DNA of 32,647 nucleotides from positions 1 through 32,647 of the forward strand of contig DAOTYI010000157.1 in assembly GCA_034434895.1 (NCBI GenBank), written 5' to 3'. Made by a program: the position numbers and the translations under genes. This document shows, in pieces, positions 24,733 to 31,266 of this stretch; the stretch's first letter is position 1; every line of letters begins with the position of its first letter. Origin of the DNA: DAOTXL01 sp034434895. Its GTDB lineage: Bacteria; Chloroflexota; Anaerolineae; JAAYZQ01. Below the pieces are notes generated by a model that saw only the letters and a program-made list of their open reading frames with translations, was not told the DNA's origin and did not search any database.

Positions 24733-24753
24733 GGTGGCTGTATTGTAGCCACC
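24733..24753. promoter_or_regulatory. Palindrome over the hsp20 -10 region
   Basis: GGTGGCT, 7 bases and AGCCACC form a perfect 7-7-7 inverted repeat. The minus-strand -10 candidate TACAAT (24747-24742) is inside it. It could be a repressor operator, or a hairpin at the very 5' end of the mRNA if transcription starts nearby. Confidence 0.5.
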
Positions 24754-24757
24754 GAGT

Positions 24758-24801
24758 GTTAGACAGACGTTGGAGAAACGTTAGAGTAGCATTAGACTTT
24801 T
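24758..24801. promoter_or_regulatory. Four 11-bp-phased direct repeats upstream of hsp20 (candidate response-regulator boxes)
   Basis: TTAG, TTGG, TTAG and TTAG begin at 24759, 24770, 24781 and 24792, an exact 11-bp period; the units read GTTAGACAGAC, GTTGGAGAAAC, GTTAGAGTAGC and ATTAGACTTTT. On the hsp20 strand these are CTAAC-type boxes. The nearest box ends about 10 bp upstream of the -10 candidate, where no -35 hexamer is found. Phased 11-bp repeats replacing the -35 are the hallmark of PhoB/OmpR-family activators. The cognate regulator is not in the window. Confidence 0.6.
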
Positions 24802-24810
24802 TCAGATTCC

Positions 24811-24932
24811 GTAACTACCTGCCCGCTACCCTCCCGCAGGTTAGAAAGTGGCCGGCACCAGGGCGAGCAGCCCATTGCGGCACACTTCAATCCGGAGATT
24901 GCGCCCAGACCTGCGGGAGGGTGGGCAGTTAC
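24811..24932. repeat. Inverted repeat element with separated arms
   Basis: The arm at 24811-24841 (ending ACCCTCCCGCAGGT) is complemented by 24909-24932 (ACCTGCGGGAGGGT then GGGCAGTTAC). The match is 14 bp perfect plus further pairing interrupted by small bulges, with GTAACT/AGTTAC at the outer ends. The 67-bp centre has no gene. It occupies most of the 340-bp gap between hsp20 and the SDR gene and looks like a small mobile palindrome or remnant. Confidence 0.6.
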
Positions 24933-24965
24933 CAGTCCGGGCCGAGATCTTGGCCGGGGCCTGGT

Positions 24966-24994
24966 TATGACCTGACGGGGATCGGTGTTATAAT
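24966..24994 (+). promoter_or_regulatory. Candidate promoter of the SDR-tal-pgi operon
   Basis: TATAAT at 24989-24994 is perfect; 17 bp upstream the hexamer TATGAC (24966-24971) is a weak -35. The predicted leader to the ATG at 25037 is about 36 nt and contains GGAGG. Confidence 0.5.
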
Positions 24995-25036
24995 GGGGGC
25001 CGATGCAACCGCTCCAGAGAGAGGAGGAACCAGGCC

Positions 25037-25753
25037 ATGTTCGATTTTTCCAATCAGGTGGTGATGGTCGCCGGAGCGGCAGGCAATCTGGGCCAGGCGG
25101 TGGCCCGGGCCTTTGCCGCCGCCGGGGCCAGGCTGGTGCTGCTGGACCACGCCCCCGACCGGCTTCGACTGCTCTTTCCCGAATGGGCCGACTCGCCGCA
25201 GCACCTGCTGTTCGGCGCGGTGGACGCCAACGACGCCGACCGGGTACAGCAGGTGGTCCAGGACACACTGGCGCGTCTGGGCCGCATTGATGTTCTGGCC
25301 AACACGGTCGGTGGCTGGCAGGGGGGTGTGCCGGTGCACGAAATGTCGCCGGAGATGTGGGATGCCATGCTCACTCTGAACGCCCGCACGGCCTTTATTC
25401 TCAGCCGGGCCGTGGTGCCCCCCATGTTGGAGCAGGGCTCAGGCCGGATCATCCACACGGCAGCGCGCGCGGCCCTGGCCGGCAGCGGCAAAGCGGCAGC
25501 TTACAGCGCCGCCAAGGGGGCGGTGGTGCGCCTGGTCGAGAGCCTGGCCGCCGAACTCAGGGACAGGGGGATCACCGTCAACTGTGTGCTCCCCGGCACG
25601 ATTGATACTCCCCAGAACCGGGCCGCCATGCCCAAGGCCGATCCCGGCCGCTGGGTGCCGCCCGAAGCCATCGCCAGCATCTTTCTTTTCCTGGCTTCTG
25701 CAGCCGCCTGGCCGGTGAGCGGCGCGGCGATCCCGGTCTATGGCCGGAGCTAG
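25037..25753 (+). CDS. Short-chain dehydrogenase/reductase lacking the usual catalytic Ser
   Basis: A 238-residue Rossmann oxidoreductase. The nucleotide-binding loop is GAAGNLGQAVA (near 13-23), VDAND marks the adenine site, and NTVGGW replaces the usual NNAG. The catalytic Tyr and Lys are in YSAAKGAV. At 13 residues before the Tyr, where most SDRs have Ser, there is Ala (HTAARAAL). This is as in dihydropteridine-reductase-like SDRs, so the substrate may be a pteridine or another self-activating compound. PGTIDTPQNRAAMP is the loop after the active site. GGAGG precedes the ATG. It is first in an apparent operon with transaldolase (52-bp gap) and phosphoglucose isomerase. Confidence 0.9.
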   Translation: MFDFSNQVVMVAGAAGNLGQAVARAFAAAGARLVLLDHAPDRLRLLFPEWADSPQHLLFGAVDANDADRVQQVVQDTLARLGRIDVLANTVGGWQGGVPVHEMSPEMWDAMLTLNARTAFILSRAVVPPMLEQGSGRIIHTAARAALAGSGKAAAYSAAKGAVVRLVESLAAELRDRGITVNCVLPGTIDTPQNRAAMPKADPGRWVPPEAIASIFLFLASAAAWPVSGAAIPVYGRS

Positions 25754-25805
25754 CAGGGCCACTGCGAGCAGTTGCCCTACATTCCAGAACTGCGGAGGAT
25801 GAACC

Positions 25806-26930
25806 ATGACCCGACTTGAACAACTGGCTGCGTTGGGCCAATCGGTGTGGCTCGACTTTATCCGCCGTCCCCTGTTCACAACGGGCGAGTTGCAGGCCCT
25901 GGTGGACGACGGGTTGCGAGGCATGACCTCGAACCCGACCATCTTTGCCAGGGCCATCGCCGAGAGTGACGACTATGACGAGGCCATCAAACCTCTGGCA
26001 GCCCAGGGCAGATCGGTGAACGACATCTACGAGACCCTGGCCCTGGAGGACATCCGCCGCGCTGCCGACATTCTGCGCCCGGTCTACGACCGGACCGCCG
26101 GCCTGGATGGCTATGTCAGCCTGGAGGTCAACCCTCACCTGGCCTGCGATCCCGAAGGCACGGTTGCCGAAGCGCGACGGCTGTTTGCGTCGGTGGCCTG
26201 CCCCAACCTGATGATCAAAGTGCCGGCCACGCCCCAGGGCCTGCCGGCCATCGAAACGCTCATCGGCGAGGGGATCAATGTCAACGTCACCCTCATCTTT
26301 GCCCTGGATCAGTACCAGGCCGTGAGCGGGGCTTACCTGGCCGGCCTGGAGAGGCTGGCTGCCGCTGGCGGTGACCTGTCCAGGGTGGCATCGGTGGCCT
26401 CCTTTTTCGTCAGCCGCATAGACACCGCTGTGGACCGTCAGTTGGACCATCTTCAGGCCCTGACACCCAATGGCCCATGTCCCGATCCCCAATCGCTCAA
26501 GGGGAAAGCAGCCATCGCCAGCGCCAAAGTTGCCTATGCCCTGTTCCGGGAGGTCCTGACCGGCGAACGCTGGCAACGTCTGGCAGCCCAGGGAGCCCGT
26601 GTCCAGCGCCTGTTGTGGGCCAGCACCAGCACCAAAAACCCGGCCTATCCCGATACCCTGTATGTGGATAACCTCATCGGCCCCCACACAGTCAACACCA
26701 TGCCGCCGGAGACTCTGGTCGCCTTCCGCGAACATGGCATTGTGGCCCTGACTTTGGAGCAGGGAGTGGACCAGGCCCGCGCCCACCTGGCCTGTCTGGC
26801 GCAACTGGGGATTGACCTGGCAGCGGTCACCCGCCAGTTACTGGACGACGGCGTGGCCGCCTTTGCCCGGTCGTTCGATTCACTGCTGGCGAGCATCAGG
26901 GCAAAAATGAACGGGGCACAAGACATTTGA
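25806..26930 (+). CDS. tal: Transaldolase
   Basis: Pentose-phosphate enzyme that moves a dihydroxyacetone unit between sedoheptulose-7-P and glyceraldehyde-3-P. The 374 residues form a TIM barrel of the longer (TalA/Mycobacterium-like) class: SVWLDFIRR and GLRGMTSNPTIF at the N-terminus, VSLEVNPHLA, the Schiff-base Lys138 in NLMIKVPAT, NVTLIFALDQY, SRIDT, and WASTSTKNP. GGAGGATGAACC precedes the ATG. It is followed after 15 bp by a phosphoglucose isomerase gene. In several bacteria the two enzymes are fused into one chain, and here they are separate but adjacent, which supports both assignments. Confidence 0.97.
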   Translation: MTRLEQLAALGQSVWLDFIRRPLFTTGELQALVDDGLRGMTSNPTIFARAIAESDDYDEAIKPLAAQGRSVNDIYETLALEDIRRAADILRPVYDRTAGLDGYVSLEVNPHLACDPEGTVAEARRLFASVACPNLMIKVPATPQGLPAIETLIGEGINVNVTLIFALDQYQAVSGAYLAGLERLAAAGGDLSRVASVASFFVSRIDTAVDRQLDHLQALTPNGPCPDPQSLKGKAAIASAKVAYALFREVLTGERWQRLAAQGARVQRLLWASTSTKNPAYPDTLYVDNLIGPHTVNTMPPETLVAFREHGIVALTLEQGVDQARAHLACLAQLGIDLAAVTRQLLDDGVAAFARSFDSLLASIRAKMNGAQDI

Positions 26931-26945
26931 GGACCGGCAGGGGCA

Positions 26946-28637
26946 ATGCAGGAACTGGAAAGGGATAGAAGAGCAATGGTCAACCAGGAAGTCGCGTGGG
27001 GAGGGAGACAAGGAGGCACGGCCCGTTTGGGCCGATACCGGCCGGTAGTAGAGGCCGCGCTGGAAAAGATGGAGCGAGAAAGGATCCTGGCCCGCATCTG
27101 GGAACAGGACCACACCGTCTGGAAGCCGGAGCCAGACGAAATTGCCGACCGGCTGGGCTGGCTGCACACCGCCGAAGCGATGCACGAGCAGGTGCCCCGT
27201 CTGGAAGCATGGGCCCAGGCGGTGCGCCAGGCCGGCTATACCGGCCTGCTGTTGCTGGGGATGGGCGGCTCCAGCCTGGCCCCCGAACTGTTCGGCAAGG
27301 TCTTTGCCAGGCAGGGGTCTGGACTCCCTCTGGCCGTGCTGGACACCACCGATCCGGACGCAGTGCTGGCCCACGCCGCCCGCTTCGACCCGGCGCGCAC
27401 CCTGTTCATCGTCTCCACCAAGTCGGGCGGCACGGTGGAGACCCTCTCCTTATTCAACTACTTTTACAACCGTACTGCGGCCGTGTTGGGCGCCGACCGG
27501 GCAGGCGAACAGTTTGTAGCCATCACCGACCCTGGCAGCAGCCTGGCCGACCTGGCCCGGAGCTACGGCTTCCGTGACCTGTTTCTCAACGACCCCAACA
27601 TCGGTGGGCGTTATTCAGCCCTGTCCTGCTTTGGGCTGGTTCCGGCGGCGTTGGTGGGAGTGGACCTGGCCTGCCTGCTGGAGCGCGCCAGGGCCATGGC
27701 CCGTGCCTGCGGACCAGATGTGCCGGTCCGCGACAACCCGGCTGCCTGGCTGGGAGCCATCCTGGGTGAGCTGGCCCTGGCCGGCTGCGACAAGGTGACG
27801 TTGTTCATGCCCTCGGCCATCGCCAGCTTTGGCGACTGGGTCGAACAGCTCCTGGCCGAGAGCACTGGCAAAGAGGGCAAGGGCATCCTGCCTGTGGTGG
27901 GCGAGCCGCCAGGACCGGCAGAGAGATATGGCGACGACCGCCTCTTTATCCAGTTCGAGATGGGAGAGGCTGTCCAACCCCCGATGTCCAACACCCACCC
28001 CGTGGTCCATCTGCCATTGGAGGATGTGTATGACCTGGGTGGGCAGTTCTTCCTGTGGGAGTTGGCGACCGCCGTGGCCGGGCAGCGGTTGGGGATCAAT
28101 CCCTTTGACCAGCCAGATGTGGAGGCAGCCAAAGTGCTGGCCCGGAAAGCGGTGCTTGCGTACCGCGAGACCGGAACGCTCCCGCACGACGAGCCGGCCC
28201 CGCTCACCGCTGAGGCCCTGAACAGCTTTCTGGCTCAGGCCCGGCCCGGTGATTACGTCGCCTTACACGCCTACCTCCGGCCCACTGCCGAGACCGATGC
28301 CGCGTTGCAGAGGCTGCGATTGCGGCTGCGGGATAGGCTGAAACTGGCGACGACGGTGGGATATGGGCCGCGTTTCCTGCACTCCACCGGCCAACTGCAC
28401 AAGGGGGACCGGGGAAACGGTCTGTTCCTCCAATTCACCTCCGAGCCGGTGCAGGACCTGCCCATCCCCGACAAAGCCGGCTCCCCTGCCTGGTCTATCA
28501 CCTTCGGCGTGCTCAAGATGGCCCAGGCTGTGGGCGACAGGCAGGCGCTGCTGGCTGCCGGGCGGCGGGTCATCCGCTTCCATCTGGGGAGCGATCCGGT
28601 CGGCGGGTTGAGACAACTGGCCGAGGCGCTGACCTGA
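26946..28637 (+). CDS. pgi: Glucose-6-phosphate isomerase (tal-associated type)
   Basis: Interconverts glucose-6-P and fructose-6-P. The 563 residues include two SIS subdomains. LLLGMGGSSLAPELF near 99-113 and VSTKSGGTVETLS near 156-168 bind the sugar phosphate. GGRYSALSCFGLVPAAL follows, and the second half has KVTLFMPSAIASFGDWVEQLLAESTGKEGKG and GPRFLHSTGQLHKGD. This is the pattern of the isomerase half of tal-pgi fusion proteins rather than of E. coli Pgi. Two in-frame starts exist, ATG at 26946 and ATG at 26976; the first has a modest GGGG upstream. The gene ends the operon and is followed by repeat-rich DNA. Confidence 0.93.
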   Translation: MQELERDRRAMVNQEVAWGGRQGGTARLGRYRPVVEAALEKMERERILARIWEQDHTVWKPEPDEIADRLGWLHTAEAMHEQVPRLEAWAQAVRQAGYTGLLLLGMGGSSLAPELFGKVFARQGSGLPLAVLDTTDPDAVLAHAARFDPARTLFIVSTKSGGTVETLSLFNYFYNRTAAVLGADRAGEQFVAITDPGSSLADLARSYGFRDLFLNDPNIGGRYSALSCFGLVPAALVGVDLACLLERARAMARACGPDVPVRDNPAAWLGAILGELALAGCDKVTLFMPSAIASFGDWVEQLLAESTGKEGKGILPVVGEPPGPAERYGDDRLFIQFEMGEAVQPPMSNTHPVVHLPLEDVYDLGGQFFLWELATAVAGQRLGINPFDQPDVEAAKVLARKAVLAYRETGTLPHDEPAPLTAEALNSFLAQARPGDYVALHAYLRPTAETDAALQRLRLRLRDRLKLATTVGYGPRFLHSTGQLHKGDRGNGLFLQFTSEPVQDLPIPDKAGSPAWSITFGVLKMAQAVGDRQALLAAGRRVIRFHLGSDPVGGLRQLAEALT

Positions 28638-28666
28638 AGCCCTCACGCCACCCACGATTCAGGTAA

Positions 28667-28753
28667 CAGGACTTGCGCAATGGATGGCATTTTCTAATTC
28701 TTCGTGTCTTGGTGCCTTTGTGGTAAGCCTGCCGGGTAACTGCGTAACTCCTG
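28667..28753. mobile_element. MITE-like element with CAGGACTTGCGCA ends
   Basis: CAGGACTTGCGCA (28667-28679) and TGCGTAACTCCTG (28741-28753) are inverted at 11 of 13 positions and bound 87 bp. Inside is a CTTCGTGTCTTGGTGCCTTTGTGG stretch-like segment (28701-28724) related to the right arm of family A. No flanking duplication was recognised. It lies in the 250-bp gap (28638-28887) between pgi and the TPR gene, which contains no gene. Confidence 0.55.
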
Positions 28754-28768
28754 TCGGGTAAGTAAAAG

Positions 28769-28814
28769 GGAGTAGAGCCTTCAGGCGGAAAAGGCCGGCT
28801 GAAGCCTCCACTCC
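28769..28814. repeat. Short family B-like hairpin
   Basis: GGAGTAGAGCCTTCAG and CTGAAGCCTCCACTCC are inverted at 14 of 16 positions around a 14-base loop. The arms match the inner stem of family B (GGAGTGGAGGCTTTAGCC). A trailing GTCTTTGTGGTG-like piece (about 28849-28861) recalls family A. It may act as a terminator for the convergent pgi and TPR genes. Confidence 0.6.
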
Positions 28815-28887
28815 GGCCCGATCTCCACTGTCTCCCTGGCGTTGTCTGCGTCTTTGTGGTGTATCTGAGACGCGGTAAACAAATCCC

Positions 28888-29898
28888 TCACAGCCCTGCA
28901 GAGACCTTCTGTTCCAGCCACTCCAGAGCGCCAGGTTCCATGGCCCAGGCGCCGGAGTAGAGCTGTACATATTCCATGGCCTCGCTCCGCTTCCCCGGCT
29001 CCACAGTCAGCAGTTCCCAGGAACTTATCTGCTGCCGGGTCAGCAACAGGGTGGGGACGAAGGGGTTGAGAGATACGGCACGTTCCATTTCCCGGTGGGT
29101 AGCCGGATGATCCCCCCGTCGGTGAAACTGCTCCAGCAGCCGGTTATAGGCCCAGAAGCAGAGCCCTTCCTTCGGATACCGGTTCATCACGCGCAACGCC
29201 TCCCCTTCCTTCCCCTGCTCCAGCAGCACGGCTGTCAGCAGGTAACGTGCTCCCTGGTGGTCGTCGGCGTTCAGGCGCAGCAGTCCTTCAAAATGGGCCT
29301 GGGCCTCAGCCCGCTCCCCCTGACGCCACAGGGCGTACCCCAGAGCCAGCCGGGCGCGCATATAGGGGCGGGTGATGGCCGCCCCCCAGAACCCGCCGGC
29401 ATAGGTCCCGAAAGGATCAGGGCCCATCAGGCGCTCGCCGGCCGTCACCGCCTGAGCGCAGAACCGGGCTGCCTCCTGCCATGAGGTCGCGTCGTGGGCC
29501 AGCAACAGATGGCCATCCACGGCATCGGCTGAGAGGGCCAGGGCTTGTTGAGCGATTTTGCGGCGCTGCCGGGCCGATTCTTCCTCCCACCCCTCATAGG
29601 CCAGGCTTTGAGCCTTGTGCCAGGGCAATGTCGGCTCCGGGAAGTGTGGTTTCTCCCCTGGAGTCATGTAGGATGAAAGAAATGTCTCGAACTCTCTCTC
29701 AGAGCTGAACTTCCGTTCCTGGGTCAAGACCCAGATGTGGAGAAAGGTCGGTTCCGCCGGCCGTGGTTGGGCCGCCTTGGGGACCCGGCCATCGGTCCCC
29801 ACGATGGGTGAAATGGCGATCTGGATCTGGGGTGGAAAGGGAGATCGCACCGACGGCCGTTGTCTCCTCGTTGGTGGCCGTTTTTTACGTTTTGTCAT
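28888..29898 (-). CDS. Tetratricopeptide-repeat protein, function unknown
   Basis: A 336-residue soluble protein. The N-terminus is very basic (MTKRKKRPPTRRQRP), followed by a Pro-rich stretch. From about residue 115 it is built of helical pairs of TPR type: ARQRRKIAQQALALSADAVDGHLLLA, YMRARLALGYALWRQGERAEAQAHFEGLLRLNADDHQGARYLL, LLEQGKEGEALRVMNRY, LLEQFHRRGDHPATHREMERAVSLNPFVPTLLL. The LNPFVP stretch followed by an acidic/aromatic C-terminus is shared with a bacterial TPR family of unknown role. A protein-binding scaffold is the only safe statement. GAGAGGAAAG precedes the ATG. It follows the small membrane-protein gene by 45 bp on the same strand. Confidence 0.75.
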   Translation of the reverse strand: MTKRKKRPPTRRQRPSVRSPFPPQIQIAISPIVGTDGRVPKAAQPRPAEPTFLHIWVLTQERKFSSEREFETFLSSYMTPGEKPHFPEPTLPWHKAQSLAYEGWEEESARQRRKIAQQALALSADAVDGHLLLAHDATSWQEAARFCAQAVTAGERLMGPDPFGTYAGGFWGAAITRPYMRARLALGYALWRQGERAEAQAHFEGLLRLNADDHQGARYLLTAVLLEQGKEGEALRVMNRYPKEGLCFWAYNRLLEQFHRRGDHPATHREMERAVSLNPFVPTLLLTRQQISSWELLTVEPGKRSEAMEYVQLYSGAWAMEPGALEWLEQKVSAGL

Positions 29899-29943
29899 TC
29901 TTTCCTCTCATGCGAGTCGTCATGCCGCCTCGGCCAGGACCGC

Positions 29944-30357
29944 TTATGAGGGCTTGCGTGCGGCGTAAAGGACCGGCAGGAAAGCCCTCTGAGGCTTCTG
30001 GCGGTCGTAGGCCACGCTGACCCAATCCTTTTCACGAAAAGGCAACTTGAAGGCTATGACAAAGTTTCTGACCTTGTAGACCTGATCGCCGACCATAAAC
30101 ACATACCAGATCGTCCATTCCCCTCTGAAAAAATGCTTGCTGGCAAGAATGCCCTGGGTGATCTCTCCCGTCTCGATCGTTTTTTTGATGAGGCCAACGC
30201 GCCGGATGAGCAAAGGCAGCCAGAGGATGAGCAGGAAGATGCTGATCCCATATACCTTGGAGATCACGATTGAAATGACACAGGCCAATAGCAGCAAGAC
30301 GCTGAAATAATCTTTGAACAAAATCTTGCCAATGCTGGCAGTGGGGTTGGAAGCCAT
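29944..30357 (-). CDS. Two-helix membrane protein, DUF3592-like
   Basis: A 137-residue protein. Hydrophobic segments at about 17-35 and 38-55 form a membrane hairpin. The rest (GEITQGILASKHFFRGEWTIWYVFMVGDQVYKVRNFV, then REKDWVSVAYDRQKPQRAFLP) resembles the extramembrane beta-barrel of DUF3592-type proteins, in which a V-x-V-x-Y-x-P/D-x-x-P motif is typical. Function is unknown. GAGGAAAGGCG lies upstream of the ATG. It is 42 bp downstream of the GNAT gene and 45 bp upstream of the TPR gene, so the three may be co-transcribed. Confidence 0.7.
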   Translation of the reverse strand: MASNPTASIGKILFKDYFSVLLLLACVISIVISKVYGISIFLLILWLPLLIRRVGLIKKTIETGEITQGILASKHFFRGEWTIWYVFMVGDQVYKVRNFVIAFKLPFREKDWVSVAYDRQKPQRAFLPVLYAARKPS

Positions 30358-30399
30358 CGCCTTTCCTCGCCGATGTTGAATTTGAATGGTTGAGTACCT

Positions 30400-31161
30400 C
30401 TACTCCAGTTCTTCCTCGATTGCCCTTCGAACCTGAGCCTCTGTGACCGGCCCGAAGAATTTCGCCTTGCCCTTGATCCAGATCCCATCCGCAACCCCGT
30501 ACTGAGCGATCACCTCCCTGCTGGCCGGAATCTCCCTGACCGTTACCCCTCCGCCGAGCTCCTGGACCACTTTCCGAACGGCCAACACGGCCGATGCCCC
30601 GACCGGACAGAAGCGCGAGCCGATCACCAGGACCTCAACCCCAACCTCAGATACAGCGGTGTGGGCCTCGATCGGCATGACCCTGACCGAAGCCTGATGC
30701 AACGGATAATACAGCAACCTGCTCCCTTCACTTTCCCTGAGTACCTGGAAGCCACGCTTGAGGAAATGCCGATAATGCATGTACCCTTCAATCTCTGTGC
30801 CATCAACCAGAATGCCCTTATAGCCCTGCGAATCCAGGTATTTTACGAATTCCTGAAAGAGCAGGCGCATCCCTCCCCGGCCTTGATGGTGCCGTTGGAC
30901 CCAGTCGCAGTAGAGATAAGCCACCCCATCCTCTATCTCGTACGGGACCAATGCCTGGCTTCCGGGGGCCCAGTAGATATGGCCAATGACGTGGCCCTCC
31001 TCATCCTCCAGATGGAACCCCTCAACATGGCGTCCCAGGTTCCCGGCGAACCACTCTCTGGACAGGGACAGGCCATCTGCCCAAAATGGGATGGGGTCCT
31101 CCGTCGCACAGGGATAAGCCTGCTGAACCTCTTCCGCTGTTTGAACACGCCGAACCTGCAT
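30400..31161 (-). CDS. GNAT acetyltransferase with C-terminal thioredoxin-like domain
   Basis: A 253-residue two-domain protein. Residues 1-150 are a GNAT domain: VIGHIYWAP strand, YLYCDWVQRHHQGRGGMRLLFQEFVKYL with the acetyl-CoA pyrophosphate loop (QRHHQGRG), and MHYRHFLKRGFQVL. Residues 170-253 (VEVLVIGSRFCPVGASAVLAVRKVVQEL, VTVREIPASREVIAQYGVADGIWIKGKAKFFGPV) have the beta-alpha-beta layout and 'gv-x-DGI-x-I-x-GK' strand of thioredoxin or glutaredoxin folds, but a single Cys. This is comparable to YoaP-type acetyltransferases. The acyl acceptor is unknown. I chose the ATG at 31161 because AGGAGGG lies 6 bases upstream; a start 48 bp earlier would run into a repeat. Confidence 0.82.
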   Translation of the reverse strand: MQVRRVQTAEEVQQAYPCATEDPIPFWADGLSLSREWFAGNLGRHVEGFHLEDEEGHVIGHIYWAPGSQALVPYEIEDGVAYLYCDWVQRHHQGRGGMRLLFQEFVKYLDSQGYKGILVDGTEIEGYMHYRHFLKRGFQVLRESEGSRLLYYPLHQASVRVMPIEAHTAVSEVGVEVLVIGSRFCPVGASAVLAVRKVVQELGGGVTVREIPASREVIAQYGVADGIWIKGKAKFFGPVTEAQVRRAIEEELE

Positions 31162-31182
31162 TAGACACCCTCCTGAACATAA

Positions 31183-31230
31183 GAGCTTGTCTGAAAACCA
31201 CCAAGACACAAAGACACAAAGGACACCAGG
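31183..31230. mobile_element. Family A element, left half only
   Basis: GAGCTTGTCTGAAAACCACC at 31183-31202 and the following ACACAAAG words match the left half of copies 1 and 2, and TAA (31180-31182) precedes it. The right inverted end is missing, so this copy is truncated. It fills much of the 105-bp gap between the GNAT and histidine-kinase genes. Confidence 0.7.
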
Positions 31231-31266
31231 TATTGGTGCTAATCCGGCGCGGCGTGGCGCCGGGAA

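Noticed and set aside
24697..24800. CIRCE element upstream of hsp20
   Set aside because: GAGTGTTAGA looked like half of a CIRCE repeat, but there is no inverted TTAGCACTC partner; the 11-bp direct repeats explain the region better.
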